Origin: Gemmatimonadota bacterium
GTDB taxonomy: Bacteria; Gemmatimonadota; Gemmatimonadetes; Gemmatimonadales; GWC2-71-9
Reading direction: 5' to 3'
DNA: 10,555 nucleotides
NCBI GenBank assembly: GCA_003221985.1
Contig: QHUQ01000147.1
Span: forward strand, 1-10,555
In this document: one piece after another, positions 1-8,995 of the stretch
How the letters are laid out: each line of letters opens with the position of its first letter
Numbering within the stretch: the first letter of the stretch is position 1
Translations under genes and position numbers: made by a program
Notes under the pieces: generated by a model
Database searches by the model: none
What the model saw: only the letters and a program-made list of their open reading frames with translations
What the model was told of the DNA's origin: nothing

Positions 1-177
1 GCCAGAGCGACCGTCCGCTACTATCAGAAGCGGTCGAACGCGGTGACCGAGTACAAGGAGTTTGCGGGCCGGACACACTTCCTCGCCGGGCAGGACGGTT
101 GGGAGGAGATCGCGGACTATGCGCTCGACTGGGCGCTTCGCCACGCGCGCAATGGGTCAGCCCAGCGGAGCGTGTGA
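1..177 (+). CDS. Alpha/beta hydrolase, C-terminal fragment
   Basis: The window opens inside a reading frame (frame 1) that stops with TGA at 175-177, leaving 58 C-terminal residues. The segment FAGRTHFLAGQDGWEEIADY at fragment residues 21-40 resembles the end of many alpha/beta-hydrolase-fold enzymes. There the catalytic-triad histidine sits in a G-R-[ST]-H-[FW] motif (here H26), followed by a helix ending in a tryptophan-containing segment (residues 34-46). The nucleophile and acid lie outside the window, so substrate and class (esterase, lipase, peptidase) cannot be told. Its stop overlaps the start of the HD-domain gene downstream, so the two are probably co-transcribed. The family call rests on the His motif and C-terminal helix only. 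Confidence 0.7.
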   Translation, partial: ARATVRYYQKRSNAVTEYKEFAGRTHFLAGQDGWEEIADYALDWALRHARNGSAQRSV

Positions 178-725
178 AGCAACACGTCGTTCTAAACCAC
201 GTGCCGCTGCTCGACGAGCTGCTCAACCGTCACGCGAGCGTCATCGGGCGGGACTTCACCGCCTACCGGAACCACACCTATCGCGTGGTGAACTTCTGCG
301 TGGCTCTGTCGCAGGGGGACCCCGAGATCATCCAGCGGAAGGCGGCTATTGCCGCAGCGTTCCACGACCTGGGGATCTGGACCGACGGGACCTTCGACTA
401 TTTGGCACCATCCGAGAGGCTGGCGCAGACGTATCTGGCCGGATCAGGCGACGGCTCCTGGGAGCCCGAGATCCGTGACATGATTCACTATCATCACAAG
501 ATCACGCGCTACGCCCAGAGCGCGGACAATCTCGTGGAGACATTTCGGGAGGCCGATTGGATTGACGTGTCTCGCGGTCTGCTGAAGTTCGGCTTGCCGC
601 GCAGGTTTCTCCACGACGTGTTTGCCGCGTTCCCCAACGCCGGTTTTCACAAGAAGCTGGTGCAGCTCTCGGCTGGACGGTTTGTGCGACACCCGCTGAA
701 TCCGTTGCCGATGTTCAGGGCCTGA
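174..725 (+). CDS. HD-domain protein, putative metal-dependent phosphohydrolase
   Basis: A 183-residue cytoplasmic protein with the spaced residues of the HD superfamily: H34 (in RNHTYR), the H64-D65 doublet (FHDLGIW), a histidine cluster H105/H107/H108 (IHYHHK) and D128 (EADWID). This H...HD...H...D order binds one or two metal ions in phosphohydrolases and related enzymes. No partner domain (RelA, GGDEF, response regulator) is present, and I do not recognise the substrate. The GTG at 174 is chosen because it overlaps the upstream TGA (GTGA) and leaves the whole domain. The GGAG at 167-170 is only 3 nt from it, so initiation may rely on coupling to the hydrolase gene. An in-frame TTG at 99 would add 25 residues lying entirely within the upstream gene and is unlikely. 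The gene ends 6 bp before the stop of a convergent gene. Confidence 0.8.
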   Translation: MKQHVVLNHVPLLDELLNRHASVIGRDFTAYRNHTYRVVNFCVALSQGDPEIIQRKAAIAAAFHDLGIWTDGTFDYLAPSERLAQTYLAGSGDGSWEPEIRDMIHYHHKITRYAQSADNLVETFREADWIDVSRGLLKFGLPRRFLHDVFAAFPNAGFHKKLVQLSAGRFVRHPLNPLPMFRA

Positions 726-731
726 TTGGCA

Positions 732-1739
732 CTACGAGGTCGTCAAGCGAGCCGCCGCGGCGAATCGGCGCACGATCTCTCCGGCCGGCTCGACCGCGCG
801 AATCCCCGCGACACTCTTGCCAGCCTGCCAGTAGTCCTTGGAGGTCTTTTCTCCCGCGCCACCGGCGAGCGAGGCGCGCTTGAGCTGCCACGCCGAGCGC
901 AGCGCATAGATCGTCCGCATCCAGTGCTTGGTCCTGCGACCACGCAGCATCCAGCGCGCGATCGGGCCCGCCTTCGTACCGATCCGCTCGACGTACGGGG
1001 TGCGAATCACGGACAGCGGCACGCCCGTGACGCGCTCGGTGAGAACGATGTCGGCCTCGCTGGCCCGCACGATCGCCTGCTTATAGTCGTCGTGCGCGCC
1101 GCACTCGTTGGTCGCGATGAAGCGCGTGCCGAGCTGCGCGCCGGCATAGCCTATCCGTAAGGCTGCGACGAAGCCGGTCTCGTCGCCAATACCACCGGCG
1201 CAGACGACGGGCACGCCCAGATCGGCGAGCTCATCGTACAGCGCCTTGGCGCTGCGCGGCCCCGCATGGCCACCCGCGCGATTGTTCACCGCGATGAGGC
1301 CGTGCACGCCGCCCGCCAATCCCTTCTCGGCCCACTTCCGCTCCGTCACGTCGTGGTAGACGATGCCCCCCCCGCCCGCCGAGGCGACGCGATCCACGAC
1401 CCAGCGCGGATTGCCCAGCGAAGTGACGAAGAAGCGCACGCCCTCCTCGAGCGCGATGTCGACATAGCGACGCATACGCTCGAGATAGAACTTCGAGCCC
1501 CGCTCGATCAACACATTCATGCCGATCGGCTTGGCGGTGGTACGCCGGATGAGTCGGAGCCCCTCCCGCAGGTCCTGCCCGTACACGTAGATCATCGAGA
1601 GCGGTTGCACGACGCCGATGCCGCCGGCCGCCGAGACGGCCGCGACGAGCTCGGCATTGGAGCAGGGGTACATCGCGCCGCAGATCAGCGGCACCTCGAT
1701 CCCGAGCTGTCGCGTGAGAGGCGTATCGAGGAAACTCAT
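732..1739 (-). CDS. Nitronate monooxygenase-like FMN-dependent enzyme
   Basis: A 335-residue TIM-barrel flavoprotein of the nitronate monooxygenase / 2-nitropropane dioxygenase family, which oxidises alkyl nitronates such as propionate 3-nitronate using FMN and O2. Visible family features are the N-terminal substrate/FMN loop ([12 protein letters not shown], residues 17-28), [12 protein letters not shown] at 33-44, NNRAGGHAG at 152-160 with the conserved histidine H158, the phosphate-binding AGGIG at 181-185, and GTRFIATNE at 204-212. The start is ATG at 1739, just before [13 protein letters not shown]. An in-frame start at 1766 would add nine residues inside the upstream gene. The ATG overlaps that gene's TGA (ATGA), and I see no Shine-Dalgarno, so translational coupling is likely. 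The C-terminal ~100 residues are basic and rich in W and R, more divergent than the barrel. Related FMN enzymes of this fold (enoyl reductases, PfaD-like) are the main alternative. Confidence 0.85.
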   Translation of the reverse strand: MSFLDTPLTRQLGIEVPLICGAMYPCSNAELVAAVSAAGGIGVVQPLSMIYVYGQDLREGLRLIRRTTAKPIGMNVLIERGSKFYLERMRRYVDIALEEGVRFFVTSLGNPRWVVDRVASAGGGGIVYHDVTERKWAEKGLAGGVHGLIAVNNRAGGHAGPRSAKALYDELADLGVPVVCAGGIGDETGFVAALRIGYAGAQLGTRFIATNECGAHDDYKQAIVRASEADIVLTERVTGVPLSVIRTPYVERIGTKAGPIARWMLRGRRTKHWMRTIYALRSAWQLKRASLAGGAGEKTSKDYWQAGKSVAGIRAVEPAGEIVRRFAAAARLTTS

Positions 1740-2230
1740 CGAGGGGGGATGGGTCGCAGCCGCCAACGGGCGGTGGCATGCGCGACGACGTCGCCCTGGG
1801 CATCGGTGATCGTGACCGGGGCTTCATACTCGCGCTCTACGGTTACGTCGACGCTCCCCCCGCTCACCCGGCACTCGGCCGTCAGCAGACCGCGCGCCTT
1901 CTTCAGATAGGAGATCGAGAAGCCGGTCACGATGCCCTGGACGCCGGGCGGCAGTCCGACCAGGACCGCGAGTCCGCTCGCCATCTCGGCGAGATTGGCC
2001 AGGGCCATCGCATGCACCGACCCAAGATGATTCCTCACCCGCCGGCGGTCGCGCAGCGTCACTCGACACAGGCCGGGTTCCAGCTCGGCCACGCGGGCGC
2101 CGATCGAGCGGGAGTAGGGAGCCAGCCAGCCCACGAGCAGACTGAATAGCGTCTTGCCGCCCGGGAGCCTGGAGAGGCGGCGCCAGGACGCGCGGAGTCG
2201 TTCGCCGGGCGCGGACATGGAGGAGGGCAC
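1736..2230 (-). CDS. Hot-dog fold protein, DUF4442 / PaaI-like thioesterase
   Basis: A 160- to 164-residue soluble protein. Counting from the ATG at 2218, the segment [20 protein letters not shown] (62-81) matches the hot-dog acyl-CoA thioesterase pattern N-H-x-G-x-x-H-x-x-A...L-A-E, with N63, H64, G66, H69 and E78. It is followed by beta-strand segments ([15 protein letters not shown]) usual in the DUF4442/PaaI groups. The expected role is thioester hydrolysis or acyl-group binding, though DUF4442 proteins are mostly uncharacterised. Two starts are possible: GTG at 2230 (VPSSM...) or ATG at 2218. Neither has a Shine-Dalgarno sequence. A TACATT hexamer lies 7 nt upstream of the GTG, which would suit a leaderless mRNA, so I give the longer form. 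It is first in an operon with the nitronate monooxygenase-like gene and diverges from the ABC-F gene. Confidence 0.75.
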   Translation of the reverse strand: MPSSMSAPGERLRASWRRLSRLPGGKTLFSLLVGWLAPYSRSIGARVAELEPGLCRVTLRDRRRVRNHLGSVHAMALANLAEMASGLAVLVGLPPGVQGIVTGFSISYLKKARGLLTAECRVSGGSVDVTVEREYEAPVTITDAQGDVVAHATARWRLRPIPPR

Positions 2231-2260
2231 GGGATCGAATGTAGTTTAAGTTGTCACCAC
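2231..2260. promoter_or_regulatory. Very short divergent promoter region
   Basis: Only 30 bp separate the GTG at 2230 (minus strand) from the ATG at 2261 (plus strand). The stretch 2238-2250 is the only AT-rich patch here. It holds TAGTTT at 2242-2247 reading toward the ABC-F gene and TACATT at 2243-2238 reading toward the hot-dog gene, overlapping by two bases. Neither start has a Shine-Dalgarno sequence. This suggests overlapping divergent -10 elements with leaderless or near-leaderless transcripts. The -35 regions would lie inside the opposing genes. This is inferred from hexamer likeness and spacing only. Confidence 0.35.
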
Positions 2261-4198
<1,938 letters not shown>

Positions 4199-4223
4199 CG
4201 CCGTTCTCGTTGGCTCACCATCC

Positions 4224-4229
4224 AGGGAG
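4224..4229 (+). promoter_or_regulatory. Ribosome binding site for gnd (decides start)
   Basis: AGGGAG lies 8 nt before the ATG at 4238. It overlaps the alternative in-frame GTG at 4229, so it can only serve the ATG. This favours the shorter N-terminus MQLAMIGLGRMGG, where the Rossmann strand starts at residue 2, as is usual for this family. Confidence 0.7.
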
Positions 4230-4237
4230 TGGCGACA

Positions 4238-5134
4238 ATGCAATTGGCGATGATCGGGTTGGGCCGTATGGGCGGCAACATGGTGCGGCGGCTCGTCCAG
4301 GGTGGACACGAGCTGATTGCCTACGACCAGAGCGCCGACGCGGTCAAATCACATGTCGGCACTGGCGCCAAGGGCGCCAAGGACCTCGCCGACGTAGTGC
4401 GACAGCTGACCCCGCCGCGAGTCGTTTGGATCATGGTGCCGGCCGCAGCGGTCGAAGGCACCATCGAGCAGCTCGTACCGCATCTGAGCCGCGGCGACAT
4501 CGTCATCGACGGCGGCAACTCGAACTTCCGCGACTCGCAGCGTCGCGGGGACGCGCTCAAGGGGAACGGAATCGAGTTCGTGGACGTCGGGACGAGCGGC
4601 GGGATCTGGGGCCTCACCCTCGGCTACTGCCTCATGATCGGGGCATCGCCCGCCGCGTTCCAGCATTGCGAGCCGATCTTTCGGACCCTCGCGCCGCCCG
4701 AGGGATGGGCGCATGTAGGCCCGCCCGGAGCCGGCCACTACGTCAAGATGGTGCATAACGGGATCGAGTACGGAATGCTGCAGGCGTACGCCGAGGGCTA
4801 CGAGATTCTCCACGCTTCTCAGGATTTCAAGCTCGAGCTGGGCGAGATCGCGAAGCTGTGGAACCACGGCAGCGTGGTTCGCTCCTGGCTGAACGAGCTC
4901 GCGGAGCGCGCATTCTCGCGTGACGACCAGCTGGCCGGCATCCGTGGCTACGTGGAGGACTCGGGCGAGGGGCGCTGGACGGTGGAAGAGGCGATGCGCC
5001 TGAACGTGCCGGCCCCGGTCATCACGTTGTCGCTGCTCGCGCGGTTCCGCTCGCGGCAGCAGGAGTCCTTCGGCGCGAAGGTGATCGCCGCGCTGCGCCA
5101 CGAGTTCGGCGGCCATGCGGTGCAAACCAAATGA
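4238..5134 (+). CDS. gnd: 6-phosphogluconate dehydrogenase, decarboxylating, short form
   Basis: A 298-residue enzyme converting 6-phosphogluconate to ribulose 5-phosphate and CO2 in the oxidative pentose phosphate route. It has the Rossmann motif GLGRMGGNM (7-15), DGGNS (91-95), the substrate loop DVGTSGG (116-122), and the active-site helix with catalytic K170 in YVKMVHNGIEYG, H173, N174 and E177. It ends after one short helical domain, as in the ~300-residue class rather than the ~470-residue class of E. coli Gnd. Aspartate D30 (AYDQS) closes the second Rossmann strand, where NADP-type enzymes carry an N-R-[ST] motif, so NAD+ preference is predicted. The gene begins 39 nt after the ABC-F stop, with its own Shine-Dalgarno. 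No zwf or pgl is visible in this window. Confidence 0.93.
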   Translation: MQLAMIGLGRMGGNMVRRLVQGGHELIAYDQSADAVKSHVGTGAKGAKDLADVVRQLTPPRVVWIMVPAAAVEGTIEQLVPHLSRGDIVIDGGNSNFRDSQRRGDALKGNGIEFVDVGTSGGIWGLTLGYCLMIGASPAAFQHCEPIFRTLAPPEGWAHVGPPGAGHYVKMVHNGIEYGMLQAYAEGYEILHASQDFKLELGEIAKLWNHGSVVRSWLNELAERAFSRDDQLAGIRGYVEDSGEGRWTVEEAMRLNVPAPVITLSLLARFRSRQQESFGAKVIAALRHEFGGHAVQTK

Positions 5135-5147
5135 CGCGCTCAACACG

Positions 5148-5166
5148 CCCTGAAACTGATACAGGG
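5148..5166 (+). promoter_or_regulatory. Small hairpin overlapping a ribosome binding site
   Basis: CCCTG (5148-5152) can pair with CAGGG (5162-5166) around a 9-nt loop in the 39-bp gnd/beta-propeller gap. The right arm covers the left part of the Shine-Dalgarno AGGGAGG (5163-5169) of the propeller gene. A five-pair stem is weak and could be chance. It has no U-tract, so it is not an intrinsic terminator. Confidence 0.25.
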
Positions 5167-5173
5167 AGGCCGT

Positions 5174-6202
5174 ATGCGTAGTGTCGCGCTTGTCCTCACA
5201 CTGTCTGCGGTGAGTCTCGCGGCCCAGAACCCCGCGCACTATCAAATCACACACACGTTTGTTCTGGGAGGCGAGGGCCGCTGGGACTATGTCATCCCCG
5301 ACCCGCCGCGCCAGCGCGTGTTCATTGCCCGGCAGGACCGGGTTATGGTGGTGGACGCGCGCGACGGGAAGCTGCTTGGCGAGGTCGGCGGTATTCACGG
5401 CGCTCACGGCGTTGCCCTCGTGGAGGCGGCGCACCATGGGTTTGCGACCTCGGGGAACGACAGCGCAGTCGTGATGTTCGACCCCAGCACGTTTCAGGTC
5501 CTGTGCCGCATTCCCGCCGCGGAGGACGCCGACGCGATCGTGTACGACGCAGTGTCCAATCGGGTGTTCACATTCAACGGGGATGCGCACTCGTCCACGG
5601 TTGTCGATCCGGGCCCGGGGCGACTCGTCACCAACATTCCCCTGGGCGGGAAGCCCGAGTCGGGCGTCGCCGCGGGCAATGGGAAGCTCTACGTCAACAT
5701 CGTCGACAATGGCGAGGTGGTGGAGATCGACGGAAAGTCGTTCACCGTTACCCGCCGCTGGTCAACAGCACCCTGTCAGCAGCCGGTCGCCATGGCCATC
5801 GACACCACACATCACCGCCTGTTCAGCGGGTGTCGCAGCGGCCTCTTGGCGGTCTCTGATTACCAGGCGGGTCGGGTCGTCGCCACCGCGCCCATCGGGG
5901 CCGGCGTGGACGGTGCTGCGTTCGATCCTGCGGCGAGCGATGCTTTCGCGTCGAACGCGGATGGCACACTGACGGTCATTCATGAAGATAGTCCCGACCA
6001 ATTCCACGTTGTCCAAAACGTCCAAACCGCGCCGGGTGGCCGTAACATGGGTTTGGATCCCACGACACATCGTGTCTACGTTGTCTCCGCTCGGTTCGGG
6101 CCCGCTCCGGCTGACTCCACGGCAGCCAATCCCAGACGCCGTCCGCCCATCATTCCGGGGTCGTTCATGATGATGGTGGTGGAGCCAATCCCGCAGCGAT
6201 AG
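5174..6202 (+). CDS. Exported YVTN/YncE-type beta-propeller protein
   Basis: A 342-residue protein with a short signal peptide (hydrophobic 4-16, likely cleavage after SLAA at 17), so periplasmic or extracellular. The mature part is built of repeats of about 42 residues with a recurring D-x(4-6)-R-[VL]-[FY] core: YDAVSNRVFTFNG (124-136), IDTTHHRLFSGC (209-220), FDPAASDAFASN (250-261) and LDPTTHRVYVVS (294-305). Each is followed by a [VL]-x-V-[IV]-[DH] strand. This is typical of the YVTN/YncE beta-propellers, which are mostly of unknown ligand. A Pro/Arg-rich segment (309-328) precedes the last strand. A strong Shine-Dalgarno AGGGAGG (5163-5169) sets the ATG. It is followed 11 nt later by the rhamnosidase, so the two are surely co-transcribed; a surface-binding or sensing role alongside glycan breakdown is inference. 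No catalytic motif was recognised. Confidence 0.85.
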   Translation: MRSVALVLTLSAVSLAAQNPAHYQITHTFVLGGEGRWDYVIPDPPRQRVFIARQDRVMVVDARDGKLLGEVGGIHGAHGVALVEAAHHGFATSGNDSAVVMFDPSTFQVLCRIPAAEDADAIVYDAVSNRVFTFNGDAHSSTVVDPGPGRLVTNIPLGGKPESGVAAGNGKLYVNIVDNGEVVEIDGKSFTVTRRWSTAPCQQPVAMAIDTTHHRLFSGCRSGLLAVSDYQAGRVVATAPIGAGVDGAAFDPAASDAFASNADGTLTVIHEDSPDQFHVVQNVQTAPGGRNMGLDPTTHRVYVVSARFGPAPADSTAANPRRRPPIIPGSFMMMVVEPIPQR

Positions 6203-6213
6203 GGCACCAACTC

Positions 6214-8961
6214 ATGACGTACGCTCGCTCGATCGTCCTGTCGCTGACACTGCTCGCACCAGCGCAGGGGCTTTCTCAGAACGCACTGTCGGTCGACGGA
6301 CTGCGCGTCGAGTACCTCACCAATCCGATCGGCATCGACGTGGTGCAGCCGAGGCTGAGTTGGCGGATTGCGAGCACTCGACGCAACACCATGCAGGCCG
6401 CCTATCAACTGCAGGTCGGGATGAACGAAGCGAGCCTGACTCGCGGGGCGAATCTGCTGTGGGATTCCGGGAAGAAGGTCTCCGACGCCTCGGTGTTTGT
6501 GGACTACGGCGGTCCGCAGACGGTATCGCGGACGCGCTACTACTGGCGCGTGCGCGTCTGGGATTCGAGCGGCCGTCCCTCCCCGTGGAGTGCGATCGCG
6601 TTCTGGGAGACGGGACTGTTGCAGCCCACGGACTGGACCGCCCAGTGGATCGGCCCACCGTCAGCCCCATCCGATAGCCTGCCGTCCCCGTCGCCCCTGT
6701 TGCGTCGGGCATTTCGTGTCGACGACCGTGTTCGCTCGGCGCGTCTCTACGTCACCAGCCTCGGCCTCTACGAGGCGTATCTCAACGGCCAGCGGATCGG
6801 CGACCAGCTCTTCACCCCTGGCTGGACGTCATACCGGCGACGCCTGCAGTACCAGACCTATGACGTCACCTCGCTGGTGCGACCGGGCGCAAATGTCATC
6901 GGCGCCATGCTCGGGGATGGCTGGTACCGGGGGCAGCTCGGCTTCTTCGGGCAGCGCAATCTCTATGGCCGGCGGCTCGCCGTGCGCGCACAGCTCGAGA
7001 TCCGCTATGAGAGCGGACGCACCGAGCGCGTCGTGTCGGACAGCGGCTGGAAGACCAAGACGGGTCCGGTGCTCGCGTCGGACATCTATGGCGGTGAAAC
7101 GTATGACACGCGGCGAGAACTCAGCGGCTGGGCGAGCGCGCCGTACGACGATCGCGAGTGGGTAGCGGTTGCTCGCGTCGATCCGCCCCCGTCCGCGCTG
7201 GTCGCATCGCTGTCGCCACCGGTACGTCGCGTACGCGAGCTGCGCCCGGTGGCGATCCGCCTGGCGCCGTCGGGCGAAACGATATTCGACCTCGGCCAGA
7301 ACTTCACCGGCTGGGCGCGTCTCAGCGTCCGCGGACCGGCCGGTACGACCGTCACGCTGCGCTTCGGCGAGGTGCTCGACCGGGAGGGCAATCTCTACAC
7401 CGCCAACCTGCGCGCAGCCGCTCAGACGGACCGCTACACACTCAGCGGGAACGGTCGAGAAGTGTACGAGCCGCACTTCACATTCCATGGCTTTCGGTAC
7501 GTGGCCGTCCGAGGACTTCCCGCTCCACCGGATTCGGCCACCATCACGGGCATCGCGGTCTCGTCCGATCTCGCGCAGACGGGGAGTCTCGTAACCTCGG
7601 ACTCGCTGCTCAACCAGCTGCAGCGGAACATCGTCTGGGGTCAGCGCAGCAATTTTCTCGACGTGCCGACGGACTGCCCGCAGCGCGACGAGCGTCTCGG
7701 CTGGACGGGAGATGCCCAGGTGTTCGCGCGGACTGCCGCGTTCAACATGGACGTCGCCGGCTTCTTCGCGAAGTGGCTGTCCGATGTGGCGGCCGATCAG
7801 GATCCCAGCGGCAGTGTCCCGTGGGTGATTCCGAATCCACTGGGCGGTGACTCGACCCACTTCGCGGGCACCGCCGGTTGGTCCGATGTCGCCGTCATCG
7901 TTCCCTGGACGATGTACCTGACGTATGGCGACCGGCGCTTGCTCGAGCGCCAGTATCCGAGCATGCGCGCGTGGGTCGATTACGCGCGGCGCCGAGCGGG
8001 CACGGGCCTGATCTGGAGACCGGGATGGCAGTTCGGCGACTGGCTGGCGCTGCACAGCGACGATCCGTCGTACCCCGGCGCGACGACCGGGACGGACCTG
8101 ATCGCGACAGCGTTCCTGGCCCACTCGACCGATCTGGTGTCGCGCACGGCGGCGATACTCGGGCACGAGAGCGACGCGGCCGAGTATCGGGCGCGCTTCC
8201 GAGCGATCCGTGAGGCGTTCAATCGGGAGTTCGTCTCGCGGACGGGCCGAGTGGGGGAGAACACCCAGACGGCCTACGCGTTGGCGATCGCGTTCGATCT
8301 GCTTCCGGATTCGCTGGTATCGGTCGCAGGCGGGCGCCTGGCGCAGGACGTGGAAGCGCGCGACCACCATCTCACCACGGGCTTTCTCGGCACTCCCTAC
8401 CTTCTGCACGTGCTCGGCGCCACGGGGCACATTGCGGACGCGTTCGCGCTGCTCACTCAGCGGACCTACCCGTCCTGGCTCTACCCGATCACCCGAGGGG
8501 CGACGACGATGTGGGAACGGTGGGACGGCATTCGTCCCGACAGCTCCTTCGAAGATCCCGGGATGAATTCGTTCAATCACTATGCCTTCGGCGCGGTCGG
8601 CGATTGGATGTACCAGAACATCGGCGGTATCGATGTCGATCCGGCCGGGCCGGGGTACCGGCGGTCACGCATCGCACCGCGCCTCGGGGCGGGTCTGACC
8701 AGTGCGAGCGCGTCGCTCGAAACCGCTTATGGGACGCTGCAATCCGCGTGGAGACTCGAGGGTCAGCGGTTTGTACTCGACGTCACCGTTCCGGCAAACA
8801 CGTCCGCCGAGATCACCCTGCGGGACGCCCGCCTCGACGCGGTGCGAGAAGGAGGATTTCCCGTGGACGCGCGCGACGGAGTGCGTGCCGCTCACCAACG
8901 TGGCAAAGACGTGGTCGTGGACGTGGGCTCGGGGCGTTACAGATTCGCGGTCAGTCCATGA
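6214..8961 (+). CDS. Exported alpha-L-rhamnosidase, glycoside hydrolase family 78
   Basis: A 915-residue inverting glycosidase that releases terminal alpha-L-rhamnose from glycans, pectin side chains or plant glycosides. A signal peptide covers residues 1 to about 22 (hydrophobic core IVLSLTLLAPA). An N-terminal Fn3-like region (about 25-150) contains YQLQVG and YYWRVRVWD. The Bac_rhamnosid_N beta-domain spans about 165-320 and contains YLNGQRIGD and GDGWYRG. A second beta-domain (about 335-450) contains FDLGQNFTGW. The (alpha/alpha)6 catalytic domain is about 455-800 and a C-terminal beta-sandwich is about 800-915. The family hallmark VPTDCPQRDERLGWTGD supplies D487, E493 (expected general acid) and D500. 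MWERWDG supplies E768 (expected base). All key acids are present, so activity is likely. The stop of the propeller gene lies within the weak Shine-Dalgarno AGGG at 6201-6204. The product's size matches single-module GH78 enzymes. Confidence 0.95.
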   Translation: MTYARSIVLSLTLLAPAQGLSQNALSVDGLRVEYLTNPIGIDVVQPRLSWRIASTRRNTMQAAYQLQVGMNEASLTRGANLLWDSGKKVSDASVFVDYGGPQTVSRTRYYWRVRVWDSSGRPSPWSAIAFWETGLLQPTDWTAQWIGPPSAPSDSLPSPSPLLRRAFRVDDRVRSARLYVTSLGLYEAYLNGQRIGDQLFTPGWTSYRRRLQYQTYDVTSLVRPGANVIGAMLGDGWYRGQLGFFGQRNLYGRRLAVRAQLEIRYESGRTERVVSDSGWKTKTGPVLASDIYGGETYDTRRELSGWASAPYDDREWVAVARVDPPPSALVASLSPPVRRVRELRPVAIRLAPSGETIFDLGQNFTGWARLSVRGPAGTTVTLRFGEVLDREGNLYTANLRAAAQTDRYTLSGNGREVYEPHFTFHGFRYVAVRGLPAPPDSATITGIAVSSDLAQTGSLVTSDSLLNQLQRNIVWGQRSNFLDVPTDCPQRDERLGWTGDAQVFARTAAFNMDVAGFFAKWLSDVAADQDPSGSVPWVIPNPLGGDSTHFAGTAGWSDVAVIVPWTMYLTYGDRRLLERQYPSMRAWVDYARRRAGTGLIWRPGWQFGDWLALHSDDPSYPGATTGTDLIATAFLAHSTDLVSRTAAILGHESDAAEYRARFRAIREAFNREFVSRTGRVGENTQTAYALAIAFDLLPDSLVSVAGGRLAQDVEARDHHLTTGFLGTPYLLHVLGATGHIADAFALLTQRTYPSWLYPITRGATTMWERWDGIRPDSSFEDPGMNSFNHYAFGAVGDWMYQNIGGIDVDPAGPGYRRSRIAPRLGAGLTSASASLETAYGTLQSAWRLEGQRFVLDVTVPANTSAEITLRDARLDAVREGGFPVDARDGVRAAHQRGKDVVVDVGSGRYRFAVSP

Positions 8962-8984
8962 CTCGGCAGGTTGAGTGCACGAAC

Positions 8985-8990
8985 AGGAGA
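8985..8990 (+). promoter_or_regulatory. Ribosome binding site for the small glycine-zipper protein
   Basis: AGGAGA lies 5 nt before the ATG at 8996. It selects this start over the in-frame GTG at 8975 and places a proper signal peptide (MTAKCAAIIVGLSVF) at the N-terminus. Confidence 0.7.
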
Positions 8991-8995
8991 CCATC

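Noticed and set aside
62..478. 138-codon plus-strand open frame at the window start
   Set aside because: It overlaps both the hydrolase end and the HD-domain gene in another frame, is rich in Arg/Gly/Pro, and lacks a ribosome binding site.
753..762. Perfect 10-bp palindrome CGCCGCGGCG near the convergent gene ends, considered as a terminator
   Set aside because: There is no loop or T-tract, and it lies within the coding end of the minus-strand gene. Such GC palindromes are expected by chance here.
726..1910. Two plus-strand open frames (726-1160, 1266-1910) over the nitronate monooxygenase-like gene
   Set aside because: Both are the frame directly opposite the minus-strand codons. Their translations are Arg/Ala/His-rich without family features, and the minus-strand protein is clearly real.
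2231..2260. Divergent gap considered as an operator with a palindromic repressor site
   Set aside because: I see no convincing inverted repeat of 6 bp or more per arm, and no regulator gene is adjacent.
4349..5590. 413-codon open frame on the minus strand spanning gnd and the beta-propeller gene
   Set aside because: gnd and the propeller gene are in the same reading phase, so one fully opposed frame stays open across both. No motif or ribosome binding site was seen.
6829..8580. 583-codon open frame on the minus strand inside the rhamnosidase gene
   Set aside because: Its codons lie exactly opposite the GH78 codons, so a stop needs a sense TTA, CTA or TCA codon, which GC-rich genes avoid. 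The translation is Arg-rich and has no recognisable motif.
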